Program-made: the position numbers and the translations under genes
The notes under the pieces: generated by a model
Told to the model about the DNA's origin: nothing
Databases searched by the model: none
What the model saw: only the letters and a program-made list of their open reading frames with translations
Source of the DNA: JALOOE01 sp964423545
GTDB lineage: Bacteria; Chloroflexota; Anaerolineae; CG2-30-64-16
Assembly: GCA_964423545.1 (NCBI GenBank)
Contig: CAYRFV010000105.1
Coordinates: forward strand, 1-17,043
Reading direction: 5' to 3'
Length of the DNA: 17,043 bases
Shown: positions 6,325-15,711 of the stretch, piece after piece
How positions within the stretch are numbered: the first letter of the stretch is position 1
How the letters are laid out: each line of letters starts with the position of its first letter

Positions 6325-7008
6325 ATGGCCGAAAAGGATGTGCTCTACCATGAGCTGCTCGACGCGCTGGCCGGCGAGGGCTGCGCCATCTGCCGCCTGG
6401 CTCGCAAGGCCAGCGACAGCTACCTCAACGCGCTGCTCTACGAGGGGGTCGTGGATGTCGATCTGCGCCAGAAGCTGCGCGATGCCCGCGGGCCGTGCGC
6501 GGTCCACGCCTGGCGCATGGCGAACAGGCGCGCTGCGGTGTTGGGCGTCGCCATCGTCTACCGCGACGTGGTCAACACTCTAGCGAAAGCGCTCGAAGCG
6601 CCGGAAAAGCGGTCGCTGCTGGCCGCCAGGGACCCGTTCGCCCGTCGCCTGGCCGCGACCGAACCGTGCCCGGCCTGCCGCCTGGAGCACGAGGCGATCC
6701 GCCGCGCCGTCAAGACGCTGCTCAAGCACCTGGGCGATGGCGCCGTGGCCGCAAGCTACGCGGCGGGCGGCGGCCTCTGCCTCCCGCACTTCACCGCCGC
6801 GCTGGACCAGGCGAACGAGGCCGCCGCCCGCACGCTGGCCGAGTGGCAGGCGGCCGCGTATCGCCGCCTGCGCGACGAGCTCGACGAGCTGATCCGCAAG
6901 CACGACTACCGTTTCCGCGGGGAGCCGATCACCGAGCGCGAAGCCGTCGCATGGACGCGCGCCGTGGCCGCGCTCGTCGGCGAGGCCGAGCGAACGGAAA
7001 AAGAGTAG
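6325..7008 (+). CDS. DUF6062-like Cys/His-rich protein of unknown function
   Basis: The 227-residue, mostly helical, soluble protein has no signal or membrane segment. It contains two similar Cys/His modules. The first is C20-x2-C23 (GCAICRLA) and C58-x2-H61 (PCAVHAW). The second is C115-x2-C118 (PCPACRLE) and C152-x2-H155 (LCLPHF). This internal duplication suggests two metal sites, zinc or possibly iron-sulfur, which is inference. The pattern resembles proteins annotated as DUF6062, found in Chloroflexota and some Firmicutes and without a known function; this family match is from memory. Of three nearby ATGs, 6325 was chosen because it alone is in frame. AGGA at 6311-6314 is a modest ribosome-binding site. 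The gene follows the enolase terminator directly, so its own promoter is not evident and read-through is possible. Confidence 0.75.
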   Translation: MAEKDVLYHELLDALAGEGCAICRLARKASDSYLNALLYEGVVDVDLRQKLRDARGPCAVHAWRMANRRAAVLGVAIVYRDVVNTLAKALEAPEKRSLLAARDPFARRLAATEPCPACRLEHEAIRRAVKTLLKHLGDGAVAASYAAGGGLCLPHFTAALDQANEAAARTLAEWQAAAYRRLRDELDELIRKHDYRFRGEPITEREAVAWTRAVAALVGEAERTEKE

Positions 7009-7261
7009 CCGCCCCCTGCCTCATCGGTCGCGGGCAGCCATGGGACGCGGCCGGGCGACCGCTTCACGGCCCGAATCGCGCCGGACTTGCCCTCGCGCCG
7101 GAGACCCCCCTCCGCATCGTCGGGCAGGTGTCCCTGCCTTGCCGGATTGCCCGCCTCGCCCAAAACCTCGCCCGCCAACGACGTCATCGGCGGCCCGCCG
7201 GCAGCGGCCCCGCCGGCGTCTCCACCCTCCGATGGCCGGCATGCCAACCGGCCGCGGCCCC
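7009..7261. other. Non-coding gap between convergent genes
   Basis: This 253-bp GC-rich stretch between the convergent DUF6062-like and amidohydrolase genes shows no convincing gene. It contains two small GC hairpins without T-tracts: GGCAGG/CCTGCC at 7123-7138 and GGCCGG/CCGGCC at 7234-7253. The second lies just past the amidohydrolase stop and could act as a weak or factor-dependent terminator on the minus strand. Confidence 0.5.
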
Positions 7262-8896
7262 TTACGCTGCCGGCCCGTAGAACCGGGGCAGGCCGGTCCG
7301 CAGGAACTCCGGCAGGTTGGTCTGGCCCGCGAACGACGCCAAGTGGCTGGCATCGTCCGCCGCGGTGAGCCCGTCCAGCGGCAGCGGCTTGACGATCTCG
7401 CTCAACGGCCGGGCCGGCGCGCGCAGCGCGATCAGGTCGTCCGCCTCCGGCTCCGGCTGCAGCGGCCGCCGCGCCGCCGCCTCGCGGTCGTCGTTGTCCA
7501 GCACCAGCCTCCAGGCGGGCCCCCGGCTCAGCGCCCCGCGCAGCTCGGCCGGGATCGGCGCCGGCTCGGGGAGCTGGCTCAGGCCGAGCTGCAAGCGCCG
7601 GGTCGCCTCGGCCAGCGTCAGCTTGCCGACCACCGTGTCTGCGGTCCGCTGCGCCAGGAAGAACCGCCGCTCCGCCCCGCGCACCATGAGCGGCTCCTGC
7701 GGGCCGCCGAACTCGCCCATCAGCCCGGCCAGGCCGTAGCGCGGCACGCCGTTGATCACCACCAGGCTGACCGCGGCCTCCGTCGCGCCGACCAGGCTGC
7801 TGTAGGGATCGCCCGCGTCCCCCGCCAGCACCAGCAGATCCCCGCGCTTGCCCGGCTCGATCGACCCGAGCTCCTGCTGCCACCGCAGGATGCGTGCAGG
7901 GTTCGTCGTCGCTAGCGCCACCAGCTCCCTGTCCGTGAAGAGCTGCCCCAGTGAGTCGCTCACCAGCCGCGCGACCTTCAGCTCCCCCAGCAGATTCTTG
8001 CTGCCCGACGGCGACCAGTCCGAGCCGAGGCCGATCGGCAGCCCCGCCGCCTTGGCCGCTGCGATATCCGCCGATCCGCCGTACAGCAGAAAGTTGCTCA
8101 GCGGCGACCAGACGATCGCGCCGCCGTGCCGCCCCAGGATCGCCATGTCTTCCGCCGTCAGTGCGGTGGCATGGATGCCGACCAGCGCGCTGTTGATCGC
8201 CCAACTGCCGTCCGGCTTCTGCAGCTTCAGGAAGTGGCTGCGCGCCCGCGCATCGACCCCTTCGCTCAGATGCATCACCAGCACCCGGCCCCGCTCCTCC
8301 AGCCGCTTGATCTCCCTGGCGAACTTCGCCACCTGGCCGGCCGCGACGTCCGCGATGAGGGCTTTGGCCTCGGGCAGCGCACGATCGCCCGTCGCCTCCA
8401 CGTTGCGCACGATCCCGCGGTAGCGCTTGACCATGCCCGGTGCGCTGGACAGCGTCACCCCTTGCGACGTCGTGACGCCGGCGACCAGGCACTTGCACTC
8501 CACATAGCGGACCACCGCCTCGACATACCCCGCTGCGGGCTGCTGAGTGAGGAGCTGCATCGGTCCCGACACGCGCGCACGCTTCTCCTCATGGTTCGAC
8601 CACCGCTCGCGGTTGGCGAACCGTTGCGGCACCTGCCAGATGGGCAGGATGTTGTAGCTCAGGTGGTTGTGGAGCTCCATCAGGCCGGGATAGATCGTGC
8701 CGCCGGTGCGGATCAGCGGCGCATCCGCAAAGCCGGCAGGCGGAGGGTGCTGCGTGCTCTGCACGGCCACGATGCGCCCGGCGTCGAGGCAGACCAATCC
8801 CGCCTCGATCACGCTGCCGTTCGCGTCCATCGTGACCACTCTCCCGGCCAGCATGTAGCGCGGTCCTTCCAGCGGGTCGATCGGTGAGGGTGGCAT
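7262..8896 (-). CDS. Metal-dependent amidohydrolase (chlorohydrolase/deaminase type)
   Basis: The 544-residue protein belongs to the amidohydrolase superfamily, a TIM-barrel flanked by a small beta-sandwich made from both ends of the chain. The metal and catalytic set of the mononuclear deaminase/chlorohydrolase group is visible: H76-x-H78 in GLMELHNHL, H209 and E212 in MHLSEG, H242 in GIHATAL and D293 in GLGSDWSPSG. NPARILRW and GKRGDLLVL are the usual late motifs. Substrates in this group include nucleobases, triazines and imidazolones; nothing here fixes the substrate. About 140 residues after the barrel (405-544) are extra and of unclear role. The start at 8896 has AGGAG 7 nt upstream. 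The gene follows the uracil-glycosylase-like gene by 51 bp on the same strand, so the two are probably co-transcribed. Confidence 0.88.
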   Translation of the reverse strand: MPPSPIDPLEGPRYMLAGRVVTMDANGSVIEAGLVCLDAGRIVAVQSTQHPPPAGFADAPLIRTGGTIYPGLMELHNHLSYNILPIWQVPQRFANRERWSNHEEKRARVSGPMQLLTQQPAAGYVEAVVRYVECKCLVAGVTTSQGVTLSSAPGMVKRYRGIVRNVEATGDRALPEAKALIADVAAGQVAKFAREIKRLEERGRVLVMHLSEGVDARARSHFLKLQKPDGSWAINSALVGIHATALTAEDMAILGRHGGAIVWSPLSNFLLYGGSADIAAAKAAGLPIGLGSDWSPSGSKNLLGELKVARLVSDSLGQLFTDRELVALATTNPARILRWQQELGSIEPGKRGDLLVLAGDAGDPYSSLVGATEAAVSLVVINGVPRYGLAGLMGEFGGPQEPLMVRGAERRFFLAQRTADTVVGKLTLAEATRRLQLGLSQLPEPAPIPAELRGALSRGPAWRLVLDNDDREAAARRPLQPEPEADDLIALRAPARPLSEIVKPLPLDGLTAADDASHLASFAGQTNLPEFLRTGLPRFYGPAA

Positions 8897-8903
8897 CGGT
8901 TTT

Positions 8904-8908
8904 CTCCT
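8904..8908 (-). promoter_or_regulatory. Shine-Dalgarno AGGAG of the amidohydrolase gene
   Basis: On the minus strand AGGAG (plus-strand 8904-8908) is 7 nt before ATG at 8896. It confirms the start and suggests independent translation initiation within the two-gene transcript. Confidence 0.7.
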
Positions 8909-8928
8909 CGCCTACAGCGCAAACTGCG

Positions 8929-8964
8929 CCGCAGTCTATGGCGCAGTCTATGGCGCAGTCCACG
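8929..8964 (-). repeat. Three near-identical 12-bp tandem copies spanning the stop codon of the glycosylase-like gene
   Basis: The plus-strand unit GCGCAGTCTATG is exact at 8941-8952, with one mismatch at 8929-8940 and two at 8953-8964. On the minus strand it reads ACT GCG CCA TAG, so duplication has copied the stop codon. Next to it, ACTGCG-C-CGCAGT at 8923-8935 is a small palindrome. Confidence 0.75.
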
Positions 8965-9706
8965 TGATCTTCTTGTCGCCGCTGCGCTGGCTTCGAGTGC
9001 CGCTCGCGCCGTGCCACGCCGGCACCCCGAACGGCAAATCGAAGCGCGGCAGCGTCGCGCGGTCCTCCGGCGTGAACTGCGCCCCGTAGGGAGTCGCATC
9101 GACCACGCCGTCGTCATCGGGCGCGATCGCGGCGATCAGAGCCGGCAGCGCCGCGCTCCAGTTCGCCGTCAAGGCCGCCTCGTCGCGAGCCGAAGGATGC
9201 ATGATCTCGATCACCGTGAAGTCCCGGCTGCGCGGCCAGTGCGCCAGGGCGTGGTGCGCGGCCGCACCCGCAGCGATCACCGCCTGGAGCGGGTTCGTAT
9301 CCGCCAGTTGATCCAGCACCGCGTTGCGATAGTCCAGGATGGCAGGCTCCAGGGCGACCTTCGCCATCTTGCCGTCGTGCTGGCCGCGAATGCTGAACAG
9401 GTAGGTGTTCACCATCACATAGGAGCGCGTGATCCCGATCTTGCGCAGCAGTCCCTGGACGCGCTGGCCCGCGTCGCCCACCAGGATGCGGTGTCCCAAC
9501 AGCTCGTCGGTCGATGGATCCTGCCCCACCAGCAGGACGCGCGCGCTCCCGTCAAGGCGCCCGCGATAATAGACGGGGCCGAAGTCCGTGCGAAAGCGGC
9601 CGGACGGATGGGCGGTGTAGGCTGCGAGCGGCGCAGCGGCGAAGCGCTGCTCCCAAGGCGGCGGGGGGCCGGGGTCAAAGCCCGGCATAGCGAGAGCTCT
9701 CGGCAT
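8948..9706 (-). CDS. Uracil-DNA glycosylase superfamily protein
   Basis: The 252-residue protein shows the two signature loops of the uracil-DNA glycosylase fold: motif A VGQDPSTDE (G61-P64) after a VLLV strand, and motif B MHPSARDE (H170-S172) after a FTVIEI strand. VNTYLFSI at 99-106 is in the position of the base-recognition strand. The fold removes uracil or damaged bases from DNA in base-excision repair. Motif A resembles family 1 (GQDPYH), but Tyr-His is replaced by Ser-Thr. The protein has no cysteine at all, so it cannot be an iron-sulfur family 4 or 5 enzyme. Activity on uracil is therefore not assured. The start at 9706 is set by AGGAG 7 nt upstream; an upstream ATG at 9841 would add 45 Arg-rich residues and run through the promoter. 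The amidohydrolase follows on the same strand. Confidence 0.82.
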   Translation of the reverse strand: MPRALAMPGFDPGPPPPWEQRFAAAPLAAYTAHPSGRFRTDFGPVYYRGRLDGSARVLLVGQDPSTDELLGHRILVGDAGQRVQGLLRKIGITRSYVMVNTYLFSIRGQHDGKMAKVALEPAILDYRNAVLDQLADTNPLQAVIAAGAAAHHALAHWPRSRDFTVIEIMHPSARDEAALTANWSAALPALIAAIAPDDDGVVDATPYGAQFTPEDRATLPRFDLPFGVPAWHGASGTRSQRSGDKKITWTAP

Positions 9707-9713
9707 GGTGGCG

Positions 9714-9718
9714 CTCCT
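9714..9718 (-). promoter_or_regulatory. Shine-Dalgarno AGGAG deciding the start at 9706
   Basis: AGGAG on the minus strand (plus 9714-9718) is 7 nt before ATG 9706. The longer reading from 9841 has no comparable site. Confidence 0.7.
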
Positions 9719-9761
9719 GGTCAGGGTGGCTGCTCTCCGGCGGCATCGTCTGGCAAGAATC

Positions 9762-9790
9762 ATTGTATCACGCCGCGCAGGGCGTGGCAA
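9762..9790 (-). promoter_or_regulatory. Sigma70-type promoter of the glycosylase-amidohydrolase unit
   Basis: On the minus strand TTGCCA (9790-9785) and TACAAT (9767-9762) are separated by 17 bp. Transcription would start near 9755, leaving a leader of about 48 nt before ATG 9706. Confidence 0.6.
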
Positions 9791-9834
9791 ACGACTTGCC
9801 GCTGGGAAGCCCCCGGCGGCCTGGCGATGCACAT

Positions 9835-9863
9835 TTGACAAAGCCTGTCCCGTCGCATATGCT
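9835..9863 (+). promoter_or_regulatory. Sigma70-type promoter of the DUF3090 gene
   Basis: Consensus TTGACA (9835-9840) is 17 bp from TATGCT (9858-9863). Transcription would start near 9870, giving a leader of about 25 nt that just covers the GGAG site at 9883-9886. Confidence 0.75.
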
Positions 9864-9893
9864 ATGTCACCGACAAATCAATGGAGCGTACGC

Positions 9894-10403
9894 ATGGCTA
9901 ATCCGATCTACGAGCTCGATCCGGTCACGCACATCACGGCCGGCGCACTGGGCGAGCCCGGACATCGCACCTTCTTCATCCAGGCAGAACGCGGCCTGCA
10001 GCGCGTCGATCTGTTGTGCGAGAAGCAGCAGGTGCAGGCGCTGGTCGATGCAATCGACGAGATGGTCGCCAACCTGGAGCAGGAGTTCGGCGTGACCCGC
10101 CACACCGATCTGCAGGTCGATGAGGCCGCCATGCTCATCAAAGAGCCGGTCGAGCCGATCTTCCGGGTCGGTGCGATGGGGTTGGGGTACGATGCCGGCC
10201 GCGATCGCATCCTCCTGGTAGCGCAGGAGGCGCTCGCCGAAGGCGAAGAGCGTGACCCACTGGAGGTGCGCTGCTTTGCCTCGCGCGTGCAGATGCAGAC
10301 CCTCAGCATCTATGCACGCGATGTGATCGGCCGCGGCCGCCGGCCCGAGGTCGTCGTGCTTCAGGCCGAAGCGCACGCCCGCCGGAACGGGCACGGGGAG
10401 TAA
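9894..10403 (+). CDS. DUF3090 family protein
   Basis: The 169-residue soluble protein begins with a pattern typical of DUF3090: IYELDPVTHITAGALGEPG, then RTFFIQAERG and LLCEKQQVQAL. The family is common in Actinomycetota and Chloroflexota. Its biochemical function is unknown; in actinobacteria it often sits beside a phosphomutase-like gene and an SCO1664-type gene, neither of which is present here. The second half (FRVGAMGLGYDAGRDRILL, then RCFASRVQMQTLSIYARDVI) fits the family core. The ATG at 9894 was chosen because GGAG (9883-9886) lies 7 nt upstream and a consensus promoter lies just before. A longer in-frame reading from 9705 would cross that promoter. The gene is monocistronic, closed by a strong terminator at 10432. 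Confidence 0.88.
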   Translation: MANPIYELDPVTHITAGALGEPGHRTFFIQAERGLQRVDLLCEKQQVQALVDAIDEMVANLEQEFGVTRHTDLQVDEAAMLIKEPVEPIFRVGAMGLGYDAGRDRILLVAQEALAEGEERDPLEVRCFASRVQMQTLSIYARDVIGRGRRPEVVVLQAEAHARRNGHGE

Positions 10404-10431
10404 GACGCGGCAGGTGACCACGCGAGATGGG

Positions 10432-10466
10432 GCCCCGGATTCGTCGCGAATCCGGGGCTTCTTTTC
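10432..10466 (+). terminator. Rho-independent terminator after the DUF3090 gene
   Basis: A perfect 12-bp stem, GCCCCGGATTCG (10432-10443) with CGAATCCGGGGC (10447-10458), has a 3-nt loop (or 11 bp with a pentaloop) and is followed by TTCTTTTC. It is the strongest terminator in the window. Confidence 0.92.
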
Positions 10467-10581
10467 GCCAAATCGTCCGCCCCACTACGTTCTGGCCGGG
10501 TGGGTCGTGGTAAAGTGGCTGAAGAGAACCAGGGGGCCGAAGACGCAAGAGACGAAGCGCCACATCGACCAGGGAGAAACT

Positions 10582-12707
<2,126 letters not shown>

Positions 12708-12714
<7 letters not shown>

Positions 12715-14828
12715 GCGGCTTTTCCGCGGCTCGCCGACAGCACGACGCGCGTCCCCTGGCCCGGCTGCGTTTCCAGCGCCAGCGAGCCCCCGACCACCGC
12801 CATGAGGGTGCTGTGGAGCGCCAGTCCCTGGCCGTTTCCCGGCGCCTGGGGGAGCCCCGGACCGTTGTCCGCAATCACCAACTGAAACCGGTCCTCAGCA
12901 AGCTCCGCATGGAGGGTCAGGCGCAACCCATCCGGCCCGTCCGGCTGCCGAGCATGTTTGGCGGCGTTGCGCACGATCTCGCGTGCGGCGTAGTACAGCG
13001 TCTCGGCGGTGAGCGGGCTCAGCGTGGAGGCCCGATCCACTGCCTCGGGCTGGCACTGCCACGATACCTCGTCGAACGCGGCGGCAAACTCCACCGCAAT
13101 CATCCGCTTCAAGGCATCCAGCAGGCCCAGCCGGACAATCTCCGGCGCGGCCGTCGGCGGTAGGGCGCGAAGCAGGTTCGAGATCTCCCGGTGCGCCGTC
13201 GAGAGTGCCTCCGTCACCGACGCCGCTGTCGTCCCGGAAGCCAGCGACAACATGGCGGTATGGATCAGGGGCAGCACTTCATCGTGAAGGACCCGCCGTG
13301 TACGCTGGTCGAGCACCTGGGTGGCCGCCATCTGGTCGCGCTGCAGAGCCATCAGACGCTGCGAGAGGGTCACGCCGGCCGCCAGGTCGATCAGCCGCTC
13401 CCCCGTGGCTCGCGCGATCTCGATCTCCTCTTGGGTATACAGGCCGCCGTTGCGTCGCGGGCCGAACAGCAGAGCGCCGGCCAACCCCTGCTCGCGCCAC
13501 AGCGCCACGGCCCAGATCGCGCCGCCATACTGGCTGGGATCGATGCTGACGATGAGCCGGTGGGTGAAGTCCTGCCGGCGGGCCAGCGCGCCCAGCCCGG
13601 GCGCCGGCCGGGAGGCCGGGTGGCTCTGCGGCGCCACCAGCGCGGCGATCGATCCCACCGGCAGCAGGTAGCCCGTCGTCGTATTCAACAGCTTCTCGCA
13701 CAGCGCGCGAAACGGGGCCGCGGGGTCTGGCTCGTTCGACCGTGCGTCCGTTACCGCTTCGTACCAGCGCTCGCTGGCCACGAAGGGGCGCAACTGCCCC
13801 ATGGCCCGTTCCCACTCCACCGCGCCGCGCCAGCTCAGCAGAGCAAAGAAGACGGTCATCAGCAGCGCCGTCAGGAGCACGGCATACTCCGGCTCCAACC
13901 CCCACGCCAGCGCGCCGCCCATCAACGCGCCGTAACCGGCTGCGAGCGCAATGCTCAGCCGCCAATGGCGCACCAGCCCCTGTTGCGGCAGCGGCTTCTC
14001 GGTGAAAAGCTCGTAGGTGGTTATCCCCTGGCCCAGCAGGAGCACGACCGCGGCGATAAGCAGGGAGATCACCAGGTCGAACCAGCCGAGGGTCGCCAGC
14101 GCCTGCCGCGTCAGCAGGTAGAAGCCGTCCTGCCGCGTGTGGGTGACGGTCCAGGCCAGCATCGCAGCGACCATCCCCCCGACCACCGTCAACAGCAGCG
14201 AGGCCGCGATCAGCCATGGCCGGGCCCGGCCGCGCGCCGCGTCGCCGAGCACACGGCGGCTGGCCTCCGGCCGGCGCAGCGCATCCAGGGAGAGCAGGAC
14301 GCAGGCCAGCACGTAGAGCGCATAGCCGGGCGCCGCCAGGGGAATGCCGAAGGCCGCAGCCTTCACCGCCTCGCGTACCGGCCGCACCCACGGCGTCAGC
14401 TCGCGTAGGAGAGGAACATATGGCATGCCGAGGAGCGCCAGGCCGGCCAGGCCGATCAGCATCACTGCGGCCAGCAGCACGAGCCAGGGACGGTGGCGCT
14501 GGCGCAGGGCGCTCTCCGCGTCGGCAAAGTAGCCGCTGGTGCGCAGCAGCACCGCATACCAGAAGAAAGGGAGCAGCGTGATCGGCGTGACCGCAAGGGC
14601 CAGCCACAGTGTATTGCTGCGCGTCAACTGCCAGGCGTCGCTCAGCAGCAGCGCGGCATGCGCGACGAAGAACGCGCTGCCCAGGAAGAAGCCGATCGCG
14701 ACTGCCGCCACCCCCAGGTCGCGCCGGTTGGCATTCAGCCAGAGGGTGATGCCCAACCACAGCAGCAGGATGGTGTTGAACAATGACAGGGCGACCAGCG
14801 CCCAGGTGATGAGGAGGTCGAGGATCAT
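12708..14828 (-). CDS. Multi-pass membrane sensor histidine kinase with GAF-like domain
   Basis: The 706-residue protein has an N-terminal membrane region, about residues 1-335, with roughly nine hydrophobic helices. This is followed by a GAF-like domain at about 350-485 (GYLLPVGSIAALV, then AGALLFGPRRNGGLYTQEEIEIA). The dimerisation helix carries the likely phospho-accepting H515 in RRVLHDEVLP, resembling the HisKA_3 group that partners LuxR-type regulators. The ATPase domain has an N-box with N621 (REIVRNAAKHA), G1 box DNGPGLP (D654) and G2 box GQGLAL. It would autophosphorylate and pass phosphate to the regulator encoded just upstream. The start ATG at 14828 overlaps the regulator stop in ATGA, which implies translational coupling; no Shine-Dalgarno is visible. 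The signal sensed is unknown. Confidence 0.9.
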
Positions 14829-15580
14829 GATCGATCTGCCGGCCACGCGGCCCATTCGTCCCGCGCATCGAGCGCAAACGCGTTGCCCTCATCATCCCAG
14901 CGGATCAGCCGGCCGCTGGCGGCCACGATGCACGCCCGTGTGCGCGCGATCTTTTCGTCCGTTGCATTCTCGCTCAGCCCCCACGCGGCGTAGATTTGCC
15001 CGTTGACGCGGCTGATGGTGCGCTTGTCCCGGAAGCCCAGACGGGCCGCGATCTGTTCGTTGGTCAGGCCCTGGGCCAGCAGCCGCGCCACCGTCTGCTC
15101 TGCGGGCTCCAGCAGCGCCATCGGATCGGTTTCGTCCTTGCGCCGCACCTCCTGCACGCGCGCTGCGATGTCGGGATCGATGAAGCTGCGCCCTGCCACA
15201 GCGTCGCGGATCAGCGGCAGGAGCATCGCCGGCAGCAGATAGTTCGACTTACGGACATAGGCGAAGTGGGTCAGGATGCCTGAGCGGCGGAAATCGCGGT
15301 AGAAGGCATCATCGTCCTGGATCGAGTAGAAAACCACTGGCAGTCGGGGAAACTCGCGCCGGATGGCCACCGCTGTCTCGATGCCGTTCATCTTTCCCGC
15401 CAGTTGCACGTCCATCAAGATGGCGTCGACCGGCTGCGCTATACAGAACTCCAGCGCCTCTTCACCGCTGTCGCAGGTATGGGCCACGAGCGCCGCGCCC
15501 GTGGCCGCCAGTCCCTCGCTCAGGGCGAGGCGCAGTCGCGGGTGGTCTTCGACAACCAGCAGGGTGAGTGGGCCTGTCAT
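14825..15580 (-). CDS. Two-component response regulator, REC plus LuxR-like helix-turn-helix
   Basis: The 251-residue protein has a receiver domain at about 5-125. Its acidic pocket is E11-D12, the phospho-accepting Asp is D57 (ILMDVQLAG), the switch Ser is in VVFYSIQDD and the conserved Lys is in YVRKSNY. A C-terminal helix-turn-helix at about 165-225 resembles the LuxR/GerE type (AEQTVARLLAQGLTNEQIAARLGF), followed by about 40 extra residues ending in DEWAAWPADRS. It is the cognate partner of the histidine kinase downstream, joined by an ATGA overlap. The start at 15580 fits a promoter whose predicted transcript begins only about 3 nt upstream. An ATG at 15622 would put that promoter inside the coding region. 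Confidence 0.9.
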   Translation of the reverse strand: MTGPLTLLVVEDHPRLRLALSEGLAATGAALVAHTCDSGEEALEFCIAQPVDAILMDVQLAGKMNGIETAVAIRREFPRLPVVFYSIQDDDAFYRDFRRSGILTHFAYVRKSNYLLPAMLLPLIRDAVAGRSFIDPDIAARVQEVRRKDETDPMALLEPAEQTVARLLAQGLTNEQIAARLGFRDKRTISRVNGQIYAAWGLSENATDEKIARTRACIVAASGRLIRWDDEGNAFALDARDEWAAWPADRS

Positions 15581-15589
15581 GCTGCCCCC

Positions 15590-15618
15590 ATTGTCCCCGT
15601 GCGGCCTGCATCTGTCAA
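15590..15618 (-). promoter_or_regulatory. Promoter of the response regulator-kinase operon
   Basis: On the minus strand TTGACA (15618-15613) and GACAAT (15595-15590) are 17 bp apart. The predicted start site near 15583 is about 3 nt before ATG 15580, so the mRNA would be leaderless or nearly so. Confidence 0.65.
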
Positions 15619-15652
15619 GCACCTGAGTGCCCGGCGCTCTGCACGCAGGTGG

Positions 15653-15682
15653 TTGCGGCGACGATCGACGCGAGGTTATCCT
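15653..15682 (+). promoter_or_regulatory. Possible promoter of the radical SAM gene
   Basis: TTGCGG (15653-15658) and TATCCT (15677-15682) are 18 bp apart, 30 bp before the start codon. Both boxes are imperfect. Confidence 0.35.
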
Positions 15683-15711
15683 GAGCGCATCTGATATCGG
15701 AGGCGGATGTC

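Noticed and set aside
4936..6507. Minus-strand open frame opposite enolase
   Set aside because: The opposite strand encodes a complete, highly conserved enolase.
7123..7138. GGCAGG/CCTGCC hairpin after the DUF6062-like gene
   Set aside because: It has only a 6-bp stem and no T-tract and lies over 110 bp from the stop; such stems are common by chance at this GC content.
6906..8498. Minus-strand open frame overlapping the amidohydrolase in another frame
   Set aside because: The amidohydrolase frame carries the full metal-site set. This frame is Gly/Ala/Arg-rich, and its tail past 7189 overlaps the DUF6062-like gene antisense.
10414..10581. Extended start of the YyaL-type protein
   Set aside because: The extension would translate through a strong intrinsic terminator. 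The ATG at 10582 has a good Shine-Dalgarno and begins at the conserved family N-terminus.
13191..14408. Plus-strand open frame opposite the histidine kinase
   Set aside because: It is Arg/Gln/His-rich, has no domain, and is antisense to a well-supported kinase.
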